64,000 nucleotides of DNA from Glandiceps talaboti (Eukaryota; Hemichordata; Enteropneusta; Spengelidae), in the NCBI RefSeq assembly GCF_964340395.1, contig NC_135549.1, forward strand, positions 19,352,342 through 19,416,341, given 5' to 3'. The translations under genes and the position numbers were made by a program. Below the pieces are notes generated by a model that was given only the letters and a program-made list of their open reading frames with translations, did no database searches and was not told the origin of the DNA. Below, piece after piece: positions 11,301 to 21,064 of this stretch (its first letter is position 1; each line of letters opens with the position of its first letter).

Positions 11301-13185
11301 AAAAAGCAACAACACTGAAACATAACAAATCTATAACAAATTATATCCAGGTAAATACAAATGGCTACACATATCGAGCTATAGATCTCGGTATGAAAGA
11401 GTAGAGAAAACGAAATAGATAACATCAAACCACGGCAGTTCCGCCCACTAAAAATCTTTGGACGGACTACGACGATCGGCTTCATCATGATGCGCCAGTA
11501 CTATACGTCACTTTTCCCATATAATTAAATTTTTAAAAGCATGCAGTTTGAAGGAAAATTATGATGCATATGGTGATTCTAATAACTAAAAACATTAAAA
11601 ACATCAAAGGATAGGAAAATCGTGTAATTTGCACCAACTCTTACCTTTTCTCTAATGTTGCTTTATTTTCTGACACTGGCAAACCCCTGCATTCCAGATA
11701 TCGCCACAATTGTTATACAGAGTTACTTTCAACATTACTAGTAAAGTGTGGCAATCTTGCTCCTGGGACGCTACTTTCTCGTAACTTTACTTGGAGAAAT
11801 GGTTTTGTTGCAACATACATGTACGACCACATGGCATGGACCAATGTTTTTCCGACCTTGGCATTACCTCATGGCTCATGAATAAAACATTACAGGGCGT
11901 CATTTTTGTGACATCAATGCTGAACTCCGCTAAACCATAGACATGATAGACCCTCCATTAGTCGGATCAGTGGATGTTTACACTCACAGCATAATTCGTG
12001 GGCAAATAGTGAGTTTGTTCTAGCAAGCTATTAATGCAAACCTGATCAACTCAGAAAGAGTATTTAAAACTTTATTTGAAATATACAGAAAATAATATTA
12101 GAAATCCGGAAAATCGCGAGAACAAAATTGATTATTTGTCCTTTTCCCTATGTCTAAACTTTAGTCGTCGCTACGCTCCAATTCGGCGCAACACTGCTGC
12201 AGTACTAGTGTAATCGCATACTGATATAGAGGGCCGAAGGCCCGACAGATCGTGGACCAAAGGCCCGAGCCTTTGGCCCTGGATATCAGTATGCGATTAA
12301 AGTAGTATTGCGCCGGATCGGAGCGTAGCGACCACTTAAGTTTAGATAAAATGTAGGAAAAAAAAAGGCGCGAGCGACTGTCGACAGTCTATATCCATAT
12401 AGGGAATGTTTATATTTTGGTGATTACTTGCCAGTGAGTCATCACAAGTTCTCCACCCCAAACATACAGTTAGTCATATGCAAAATAGGGTCCCAGGCAC
12501 AGGCAGTCGTACCTTTAAAACAATACTATATTTGGTCATGGATGTGTTATCCATGATTTGGTATAGCCTGCAATAAACCGTTGCATTACTATTATATGTA
12601 CCCATGGACGTATATATCCATGATGTATCTTACATCTGGGTGAACAACCGTCTAGTATATTTGTACAGTAACCAGTGCTTGTTCAGTCATAAGACCTACA
12701 GTATATACTGTGGCTAATGGGATGCATAGTTAATGTTCAAAAGAGAGGTCTACCCCCCCCCCACCCCCACCCCAACTCCCAGACTAGCACATACGTACCT
12801 ATCAAATACTTACTTTTGGTTGTGGAACGTAGACATTTAGGTAAAGACAGTCTTCGTCCCGAGGTTCTAGATCGGGTGGAAAGATTGGCATATCTGGTTG
12901 CATACACACGTTCCTGAAGTACGTAGCATTATATTCGCCACTCCAGGGGGATTTTGGTACAGGTGGTCGAAATCTTAGGTTACCTATCGGTGGTTCAGCG
13001 TACGGTATCCCTCTGTAGACATGGACCGTATGTTGGATATCTTTATGAGTGAACTGCACAGTTGAGCCGACCAGTTTACCTGTGTTGGTTTCAACAGTAG
13101 GCGCTTCATCTTCGATAGACTGGACGACCGTTACAAATGCATATACTAATATTACTCGGCGTATCTGTACTAAAAGATGTTTCAT
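3456..13185 (-). CDS. carboxylesterase/cholinesterase-like esterase A, ER-retention tail
   Basis: Eight exons on the minus strand: 12814-13185, 8985-9144, 7746-7823, 6724-6842, 5486-5659, 4449-5098, 3827-3999 and 3456-3565 (stop). All borders are GT/AG and phases join without a break, giving 611 aa. The protein is an alpha/beta-hydrolase of the type-B carboxylesterase family, predicted to hydrolyse carboxylic esters in the secretory pathway. Residues 1-23 look like a signal peptide. The triad is Ser218 (in GQSAG), Glu350 (in ADEG) and His468 (in AAHGEE). Cysteines sit at the three cholinesterase disulphide positions. The choline-binding Trp before EDCLYLNV is replaced (Pro), arguing against acetylcholinesterase activity. 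Unlike B and C, the oxyanion-hole motif is HGGAL (135-139) and the Ser motif has Gln, not Glu. The last exon is hydrophilic, has a Cys near its start, and ends GHEEL, fitting the KDEL-type retention consensus. Intron 1 is about 3.7 kb. Confidence 0.9.
6081..6526 (+). repeat. dispersed repeat, copy 2 (in intron 4 of gene A)
   Basis: Same element and orientation as 1029-1535, with a few substitutions. The TA tract is short here (about 6408-6420). Confidence 0.85.
6922..7014. repeat. short inverted repeat in intron 3 of gene A
   Basis: Two 29-base arms (6922-6950 and 6986-7014), complementary at all but one position, around a 35-base AT-rich loop. They read CACAGGTACTCGATTCAATC onward. Likely a small foldback or MITE remnant. 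Confidence 0.8.
7184..7318. repeat. compound tetranucleotide repeat (GAAT/GACT/GAAC)
   Basis: Blocks of GAAT, GACT, GAAC and GAAT in succession inside intron 3 of gene A. Confidence 0.95.
7876..8014. repeat. (AAAC)n and (GTAT)n microsatellites
   Basis: AAAC units at about 7880-7927 and GTAT units at about 7960-8014. The GTAT block directly abuts the palindrome at 8015. Confidence 0.95.
8015..8220. mobile_element. perfect 206-bp palindrome (foldback/MITE-like)
   Basis: The arms 8015-8117 and 8118-8220 are exact reverse complements over 103 bases with no spacer; the centre is CGCCGCCTTCGAAGGCGGCG. It sits in intron 2 of gene A between GTAT and TG microsatellites. A diverged single arm recurs at about 16360-16475, so the arm is part of a dispersed element. 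Confidence 0.9.
8225..8329. repeat. (TG)n microsatellite
   Basis: About 90 bases of TG with a leading GTAT block, in intron 2 of gene A. Confidence 0.97.
10053..10530 (-). pseudogene. YqaJ-like recombinase/nuclease domain fragment
   Basis: The minus strand encodes [18 protein letters not shown], then YSVLELKCP, then [13 protein letters not shown] and YFVVW. This order (ASPDG-like acidic site, ELKCP lysine site, then the YYxQIQxQM helix) is the core of YqaJ-type PD-(D/E)XK nucleases, which in animal genomes are often carried by mobile elements. Upstream, in another frame, is [20 protein letters not shown], the normal N-terminal part of the same domain. The two are separated by a frameshift near the G-run at about 10412, and the usual Pro of ASPDG is Leu. 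It lies in intron 1 of gene A and is decayed. Confidence 0.65.
11183..11899 (+). repeat. left arm of long inverted repeat around gene A exon 1
   Basis: About 0.7 kb that is reverse-complementary, with scattered differences, to 13585-14273. Landmarks are TAGCATCTGCTTTTGAAAAA at its start, the block around GATCGGATTTTATATTAGTT, and TTCATGAGCCATGAxGTAATGCC (seen here on the minus strand) at its inner end. No coding content was recognised. Confidence 0.8.
12076..12150 (+). repeat. short dispersed repeat, copy 1
   Basis: Matches about 14977-15052 in direct orientation (ATATACAGAAAATAATATTA, then a GATTATTTGTCCTTTTCCCT block). Confidence 0.8.
12152..12350. mobile_element. foldback/MITE-like element with long terminal inverted repeats
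   Basis: The left end reads TCTAAACTTTAGTCGTCGCT and the right end reads AGCGACCACTTAAGTTTAGA. Further inward the arms share GCTACGCTCC, CGGCGCAA and TAATCGCATACTGATAT with their complements. The loop itself carries the complementary runs GGGCCGAAGGCCC and GGCCCGAGCCTTTGGCCC. It lies in intron 1 of gene A. Confidence 0.75.
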
Positions 13186-13584
13186 GTTTAGTTGACCTAT
13201 ACCTTCACGATTACACGGAGAACAGGTAGAACATGTGTTACTGTCGGGGTCTTAGGCTCGTGTGTACATTGCTCAGATCAAAGATAACTAGCTCCCAGGG
13301 TTCCAGGTGTCGTCAGTCACGTGATCTGAGTAACCACAGGTCACAGTTATTTTTAGTCCGCCGTAAAATAGTTTCAGGTATATCACATGCGCGTGCTCTG
13401 GTAAAGCCCCTCCCCCCCCCCCCCACAGGCATTTGTTTCCCGAGTTATGGCTCAGAATATTTTCTATCAGAATACAATAAAATGACGATAATATCGTTAA
13501 TATTGACGTATTAAACCAACACTATATGAAAGGGGTAAAATTACACATGTTTCTGTGATCGCGCAGTTTCACTAAATGACGTAC

Positions 13585-14273
13585 TGTAATGTTTTATTCA
13601 TGAGCCATGACGTAATGCCAAGGTCGGACAAACGAAGGTCATACGTACCATGGATGTACATCCATGGTCGTATAGATGCTACTGCCGCTGCGTTATGGCT
13701 GCAACAAAGACCATTTCTCCAAGTAAAGTTACGAGAAAGTGGCGTCCCAAGAGCAAGATTGCCACACTTTACTAGAAATGTTGAAAGTAACTCTGTATAA
13801 CACTTACGGTGATATCTGGAATGCAGGGGTTTGCCAGTGTCAGAAAATAAAGAAAAGGTAAGAGTTGGTGCAAATTACACGATTTTCCTATCCTTTGATG
13901 TTTTAAATGTTTTTTAGTTATTAGAATCACCATATGCATCATACTTTTCCTTCAAACTGCATGCTTTTTAAAATCTAATTCTATGGGAACAGTGACGTAT
14001 TGTGCATCATGATGAAGCCGATCGTCGTAGTCCGTCCAAAGATTTATAGTGGGCGGTACTGCTGTGGTTTGATGTTATCTATTTCATTTTCTCTACTCTT
14101 CCATACCGAGATCTATAATTTGTTAAACTTATAGATTTGCTATGTTTCAGTGTTGTTGCTTTTTGTCCATATTGAACTAAAATCCGATCGTTTCATATCT
14201 CCGCGTCGCGTCCCTTTCACTACTGAAACAGTTACACGACACCCGGCGTCTTTTTTCAAAAGCAGATGCTAAG
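13585..14273 (-). repeat. right arm of long inverted repeat around gene A exon 1
   Basis: Reverse complement of 11183-11899. It lies just upstream of the gene A start codon, so it may overlap gene A promoter sequence. Confidence 0.8.
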
Positions 14274-14610
14274 GGACCGGACAGAATTTACGGCAGGGGG
14301 GGCCTGGGGAGAAATTGGGGGGGGGCATGAAAAAAATGGGAGGCTTGAAGGGGGGGGGCCTGAAAATTCTCATGGTTTGAAAGGGGGGCGAGCGAAATAT
14401 TTCAAGTTGTCATTGAAAAAAATTAATATGTTAGAAAATTTAGCATTGCATGAGATAGCACTTGATATCGCCTTTAATATTGAATGTCTACACTTTCATT
14501 TATGTATTAAAATGGAAGTGTGTACGTTTGTATGTACCTATTTAGTGAAGCATAAAAAACACTACTCAAGATTAATTTGATACACCCTGAATTACTCTTA
14601 TATACTCCAA

Positions 14611-14640
<30 letters not shown>
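14274..14640 (+). repeat. dispersed element, plus copy
   Basis: Runs from ACCGGACAGAATTTACGGCA through G-rich tracts to CTTATATACTCCAAGTTGTT followed by a CA tract. It is repeated in inverse orientation at 19384-19733. The simple-repeat tail is retained in both copies. Class unknown. Confidence 0.85.
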
Positions 14641-14957
<317 letters not shown>

Positions 14958-14976
14958 GTTTTACGGTTCTCAAATA

Positions 14977-15052
14977 TTTGAAATATACAGAAAATAATAT
15001 TAGAAATCCGGAAAATCGCGAAAACAAAATTGATTATTTGTCCTTTTCCCTG
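14977..15052 (+). repeat. short dispersed repeat, copy 2
   Basis: Direct copy of 12076-12150. Confidence 0.8.
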
Positions 15053-15382
15053 TGGTTGTAACAAGGAGTTAAAAGTTTTATAAAAATTGTGTATTTAATT
15101 TGTCTAACACCGAAATATCAGTATGCCATGGTACACTTGATGATTCAGAATTGATTTGAATCTAATAACAAAGGTATCGACAAAAGTACTTATTAAGGCT
15201 TTACACCTATTTCCTTCTTTTGCCAGGCAACTTGTAAGTTACACAGGGATAACTAGTGATTGTTTTAAAGCGACACAAGCTGGAGATAATGAGGTTCATA
15301 CATGTATATGTAATTGCTTCATTAGCAGCTAAATCATTCTCGCAAAAACTGGAATGCCCCTTGAATTCTTTTTTTTTTCTTT

Positions 15383-15660
15383 TTAGGCGTAATAAAAAAA
15401 ATGGTGTGGTTCCGATTACACTCAATTTTAGAATAGGTAGGGTTGGTAGGTTTTTTTTCATGTGTGTGTGTGTCTAGGTTCGGTAATTATGTGTTTTCAA
15501 AATGGTCTCTGTGTTTTTGGTTTCTTCCCATCTTATGTACAGCCATTACAGATGATAGGAAGAAGTTTTTTTATTGTCTTTTATTAGTTAATGTCAGTTT
15601 CCGTGTCCACTATTTCTGGCGAGACTTTACAATGTTCGTGATTTTGTTATTTTTATTCTC
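15383..15660 (+). mobile_element. MITE with GGTTCCGATTAC terminal repeat, truncated copy
   Basis: Starts TTAGGCGTAATAAAAAAAAT then TGGTTCCGATTACACTCAAT. It shares an internal landmark ATGTACAGCCATTACAGAT and a CGAGACTTxACA block with copies at 17824-18170 (inverted) and 38300-38673. Its right terminal repeat is missing. Confidence 0.75.
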
Positions 15661-16359
15661 TCGAACATGTAAAAAAAAAAGTTTAAAAATAACCCAATCA
15701 AACTTCATAAATTGAAAAGCCTGATCGGCAGGGGGCGCTGTAACCTTAACCAGGAGTTAAACTATAATTACGATGTTAAGAATTCTCCAATGGATATAAG
15801 TACAGATACTACTTCTACTCATACTTTCAAGGCAGCCGTCATCCATTCGTAGGTTTTCAAATTGCTGCTGCTGCCTCTTGTATGCAAGAAGGAGTTTTCC
15901 AGTTTGCACAGGTAAGTATTAAAGTTGATGAGTTCTTATGATAACAATCGATTCACTATTTGAAATAAGGGAAACCCGAATTTCGTTTATAATGAAAACT
16001 AATTCAGTGTTTCTCTTAAGAGCTTGATACCGTAATCTGTTGGGTTGTATTCGGTCAATTGATACGTCATTGGTAATTTTTTACAGCAATATCGGGTTGA
16101 TACATTATTGGTTCTTTATACATTATCAGTTGTAACAAGTCCCTCCTAGTTATGGTTCGCGAGTTTTGCTAAATTGAATGAAAGAGTTCTAGCCAAACCC
16201 TAATTTCTATCTCCCATTTTCAGTCATTCTGACAACGGATGTCGGGGGAGGGACATATTTTAATGTCTAACTTTAACATGCGCAGTTGCCAACGTAACAC
16301 TCCTGATTGGCTACTCAAAAGCGGGAGCTTCAAACGAGATTTTCAATTACACAGGGTCA

Positions 16360-16475
16360 GATGTGGGAAGGCAGCGATCACCTGGAACAAAACAAACAAC
16401 ACAGAATGGTGGACATAAAGGTAAATACAGACATCTGGCCGTTTTCACCACATCAGATTGTAATCAGATTAGTTA
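16360..16475 (-). repeat. diverged copy of the 8015-8220 palindrome arm
   Basis: Shares GCGATCACxxxxAACAAAACAAAC, GGTAAATAxxGACATCTxGCCG and TTCACCACATCxGATT with the palindrome arm, with substitutions. Only one arm is present. Confidence 0.65.
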
Positions 16476-16679
16476 GCATGCCAAACTACAGTTACCCTAG
16501 AAAGTGTTACGATATATGATTTATGTGATATTTACATGAGAATTCTAATATAAATTCGATCAAGACGAACTTGGGTGACAGGTATTAAACCTGCACTAGC
16601 TGCTCATAGGCCATTTTTGTTTTTCAAATAACCAAAGACATAAACTAAAATATTGGTCAATTACTCATAAAAAGACATT

Positions 16680-16895
16680 GTATCTGTTAATTAGTGGTCA
16701 ATATAATCTGAAGGTAGCAAGTTTAAATCTTGAGCGAAAGCTTGAATTTGAAGTTGTGGCCATGTTAAAACTGTGCAAGATGAAACTGGTTAACACTCAC
16801 CCTGGGTTTGGGTCGGTCATAGAAAAATCCCCTGTTTCCAGTGGGATTTGAACCCGTGACCTCCCGACTGCTTACCACTACGCTACAGGGAGCCG
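16680..16895 (-). mobile_element. tRNA-derived SINE
   Basis: Read on the minus strand from about 16895 it begins GGCTCCCTGTAGCGTAGTGG and contains GGTTCAAATCC. These fit the A box (TAGCGTAGTGGTAA) and B box of an RNA polymerase III tRNA promoter at normal spacing. The 3' acceptor side does not restore a full acceptor stem (CACTGGAAACAGGGG), and an unrelated AT-rich body follows. This makes it a tRNA-derived SINE rather than a working tRNA gene. Confidence 0.65.
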
Positions 16896-17179
16896 GTGTA
16901 ACAAAGTGTTATAAAAGCCAAGAAAAAAAAGTTGTTTGGTAACGCCACCTAGTTTTGCCTGCCGACCCTGATTGAAACCCACTCATCACGTAGTTTACGG
17001 ATTTGAACAGTTTCCAAAACAAACAGAAGACAATATTTATGCCGGTAGTCATTCAATGTGTCCTAGTATTTCAAAAGTTGATATTCGTTTTGTTCAACAC
17101 GATTATCAGGCGCCACGTTTGATTTGTTGGCTATATCATGATCATAAACCGAACTCCCTAGCTCTTTGGAAAGGTATAT

Positions 17180-17780
17180 GAGGGTTAAACATTATAATTA
17201 CTGCAATTGGTCTTCGGAAATTTGTAAACGTTTTGATGAGTTGAATTTAAATGCATATTTTGATGTTTCTTTTTCCTCTTGATTTATCGTAAATTAGAAC
17301 AGCATTTACGTCATCAGCATCAGTTAGTTTGGGTCAAAAATATCATTATCAACGAAAACCTTAAGCTTCGTACATACGTTATTTTCAAAGATACTTACAT
17401 CACAGAACTATGCGTTTCTATGAGTCTTTCACGAAGTCAGCTATCTTTCATGGCAAAGTTTCGATCAGGGTTTTTAACCACTACGATTAGAAACTGGAAG
17501 ATATAGAAACGAACCAGTGGCCGATAGACTTTGTGTATTTTGTGTCCGAAATGCTATAGAAAACTAGATTCATCTTATTTTATTTTACATTGAAGTCTTT
17601 ATGATGACATACGTAATACTTATTACATTAACACAGAAAATAACATTGAATATATCACACTGCCAGACAATGAAATGTTAAAGTACTTGGTGACAAATCA
17701 GGTTACGAATACAGCAAAAGTCATTGAAGTCATTTTTAAAGACGGAATACAACTTTGTACCGGAATTAATTTATTTTCTT
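17180..17780 (+). pseudogene. LINE ORF2 C-terminal fragment
   Basis: The plus strand encodes NLKLRTYVIFKDTYITELCV, then SRSQLSFMAKFRSG, then (after a frameshift) ADRLCVFCVRNAIEN. The pattern K-L-R-T-Y, then L-xx-R-xx-(L/F)xAKFRSG, then ERxCxxCxxxxIExExH is the C-terminal domain of many animal non-LTR retrotransposons. Stops and frameshifts show it is dead. Confidence 0.6.
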
Positions 17781-17823
17781 CACTGAATATACAATACCAA
17801 TTTAATTTCTTCACTGATTATAC

Positions 17824-18170
17824 AATACCAAAGTTGTTTGGTTCCGGTTACCCGACCCACCTAGTTTTTTCACGCCGACCCTAAACTTTTTTTAAAATCG
17901 CGAAAATCGTAAAGTCTCGCAAGACTCCGAAATAGTGAGTGCGGAAACTGACATCAACTCAAAAAGACAATATAAAACTATTCTTCAAATCTGTAATGGC
18001 TGTACATCTGAGAGGAAGAAATAAACAACACAGAGACCATTTGAAAAATAATGGAAAACCTGAACTAGACACTCACACATGAAAAAATAAAATAAAATAA
18101 AAAATCTACCTACCACACCTATTTTAAAATTGCATGTAATCGGAACCACACAATTTTTTTTACGCCTAAT
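17824..18170 (-). mobile_element. MITE with GGTTCCGRTTAC terminal repeats, inverted copy
   Basis: Left end TGGTTCCGGTTACCCGACCC, right end GTAATCGGAACCACACAAT plus TTTACGCCTAA; these are terminal inverted repeats. The interior is the reverse complement of 15383-15660 and 38300-38673. Confidence 0.8.
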
Positions 18171-19257
18171 GCCAATATAATAAAATAATCTACTACTATA
18201 AAATGGATCATTGCTGATTAGCTTTTTGTCGATCCAGACGTCAATTTGCAACCGTTTTATGGTTTGGGGACTACACGTCTAAAGAATCTATGGCTAGACT
18301 CATTTGAAAGCAGGTCGACTGTGAAGATAGAGCGTGGGAAACGGTGGATAGATAGAGAAGTCGTTAAACCTAATTATACTAGTATCTGTTATTTGTTGAA
18401 ACCAGTAAACATTTTTTCCAGACGCGATCATCAGGTTTTTAAACTTACCTCAGCAAATTTCCGTTTTACGATAGGGGTCCCTTCGGATAGACGCTGGTCT
18501 TGAAAATGTAATTAGAATATTCTTCAAAGTTTTGAGATTGTCGTTCCTACAGACAATTTATTGTTGGAATACAACAGAACATATGCAATACGTTTTTTTT
18601 CTCATTGATTGCTATTTGCCAATTGCTGTTTAGTGATCCCCTGGCCAACCACAACATGTAATGTGAAGCTTTATAGAACGTTGTAGCATAGCACTCACCG
18701 TAGAAAGAGTTTTAAAGGGCAACAAAAAAAAAGAAAATTGTTTCTGGTCAGCGCCCATCACTTAAGTACCCCCTTCCCGCGTCAATTTTTTTTCCATGTT
18801 TGTCCAGCCAATTCAGTCTGCAGATGAAAGGGAAAACACAAAAGTAACTCTCCCTACATTAAGCAATTTAGGCTTGGAGAGTGACGTTACATGAAATTAT
18901 GGTCGTCTAAAAAGCTATCTAGTTTCAACTCTAATCTATTAACTCGTTTCCAAACGAAAATATTTCTTGTAATTCTACAAAATAAATTGGGCAATTTAAC
19001 TCGAATTGTCCATTTTGGTCATGACTAGAGCATGTCCATTCAGATAAACATTTGCACACGACTATTAACAGTTGGGTCAGTCTTGTCTATACTTTTGAAA
19101 TTCCATACAAAACATAGAGCAGAAATTGGGCAACAATTAGTTTACTGAACTACACATGTAAACGTCAACACTTCTTACATTACATAAGATGACTGATCTC
19201 ACGTTTCAGTCATGACGCCGATAAAAATGACTCAGTGTTGGTTTTTATTGTCATTGC
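18171..19257. other. no recognised feature
   Basis: An 85-codon plus-strand frame at 18246-18503 has no recognisable domain. Otherwise AT-rich and non-coding. Confidence 0.5.
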
Positions 19258-19305
19258 GTTTGTCACATTCATTCATTCATTCATTCATTCATTCATTCAT
19301 GCATG

Positions 19306-19341
<36 letters not shown>

Positions 19342-19387
19342 TGTGTGCGTGCGTGCGTGCGTGCGTGCGTGTGTGTGTGTGTGTGTG
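19258..19387. repeat. (ATTC)n, (TG)n and (CGTG)n microsatellites
   Basis: ATTC units at about 19265-19300, then alternating TG and TGCG blocks to 19387. Confidence 0.95.
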
Positions 19388-19733
19388 AACAACTTGGAGT
19401 ATATAAGAGTAATTCAGGGTGTATCAAATTAATCTTGAGTAGTGTTTTTATGCTTCACTAAATAGGTACATACAAACGTACACACTTCCATTTTAATACA
19501 TAAATGAAAGTGTAGACATTCAATATTAAAGGCGATATCAAGTGCTATCTCATGCAATGCTAAATTTTCTAACATATTAATTTTTTTCAATGACAAAATA
19601 TTTCGCGGCCCCCCTTTCAAACCATGAGAATTTTCATGCCCCCCCCTTCAAGCCTCCCATTTTTTTCATGCCCCCCCCCCCCAATTTCTCCCCAGGCCCC
19701 CCCCCCCCCTCTGCCGTAAATTCTGTCCGGTCC
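19384..19733 (-). repeat. dispersed element, minus copy
   Basis: Reverse complement of 14274-14640, ending TTCTGTCCGGTCCCT. Confidence 0.85.
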
Positions 19734-19739
19734 CTAAAC

Positions 19740-20740
19740 TCGAGGAAACGAAGAGGAGAGAAAATAGAGGGCGACATTTCTGATATGTGACCGTCTCGAC
19801 TATTCAATTATAGTATACAAACAGCTAGTGCAGAGGATCAGCCGATCACCCATTTCTACCTGTATGTGTCTCGTACGTTTACCTGGCCTTAGCTATTATT
19901 ACATTTAAAGTTTAAAAAGAAACGACAACGTCAACGGAATATGATTCTGTTTGTTGGATTCTATAAAGTTTAGTTAGCCGTCTCTTTTCTACACTTAAAA
20001 AAACTAGGATTGAAATATTTGCTGCACTCCGGGCCGTCTGTAAGTTAAGTGTAACTGCCAGTGGGACGATTTAAAAAAAAACAACTGTTCTGTTAGGTCA
20101 TGGTTAGATATTATGACTCGCTCGTAATACACACTATTTTAAATGCAAAATACATTATGGATTTATTGTACATCGATAATAACTGTGATTATGTATTGTT
20201 CTCGATCTCACATACATTTAAATGCATTAGTCCCATCGATCACAATATAAAAAAAACATCATGAACATAGGCTAAATGTTGAAAGAAACGCGGGCGACCG
20301 TATAACGTCATGCCATATTACCATGGTAACCACAGTCCAGCATGCGCTGCCTGCATGTATGCAGTACATGTGCAAAGAGTAAAGTCTGTGTGCACTGATC
20401 AGACCACGAAATTTTTGGCTTGAGGTGTACATGATATGTAAATAGTTTGGATAACATTTCCTGAGCAGCACATCATGCAATGAAAGAAGTTCTCCGAGAG
20501 CTCGTCATAGACACATGATTTGATAATGTCACTTATTGCAGTAGTAAGTATAGTTATGTAGTAACCTTACACTATCTGGTCGTCTACCGAGTTCAAGTGG
20601 ACCCAAATAAACAAACAGAAAATTGGATAACATTACTTGGAAGAGTGTGAGAGGCCAGGTAGGGTGAGGCGCTTGTTCTCAAAATTCAGGAAGACCGTTC
20701 CCCGGCACGACCGCGGATTTACTTGTAAACATACATCATG
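19740..20740. other. no recognised feature
   Basis: No exon or repeat pattern was supported over this kilobase. Confidence 0.45.
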
Positions 20741-21064
20741 TACATGCATAGGGAGCTCGTCTTCCAACAGTGAATATGTTGCAATAATAAATATATGATG
20801 TAGAATATACAATAAAATGAGATAAAATGAATTAATACTTAGTCTGGGTTCTTTTTTGATAGATCGAGAATGAGCGACTTGATTACACATGTATTTAAGA
20901 TGGATGAAACGCGTTTACAAATAATGACGTATGTGCGCACGTGCATACTGGGTTAGTTATTTCTAGAACGCCGACACCATTTCCACAGTGATGATTCTGC
21001 TGGCACGCGCAACCGCAACGTTACTGTCACCTGTACACATATTATAAAAATATTTATACCATTA

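Noticed and set aside
16831-16895. Functional tRNA gene
   Set aside because: Pol III boxes are good but the acceptor stem does not close and a SINE-like body follows.
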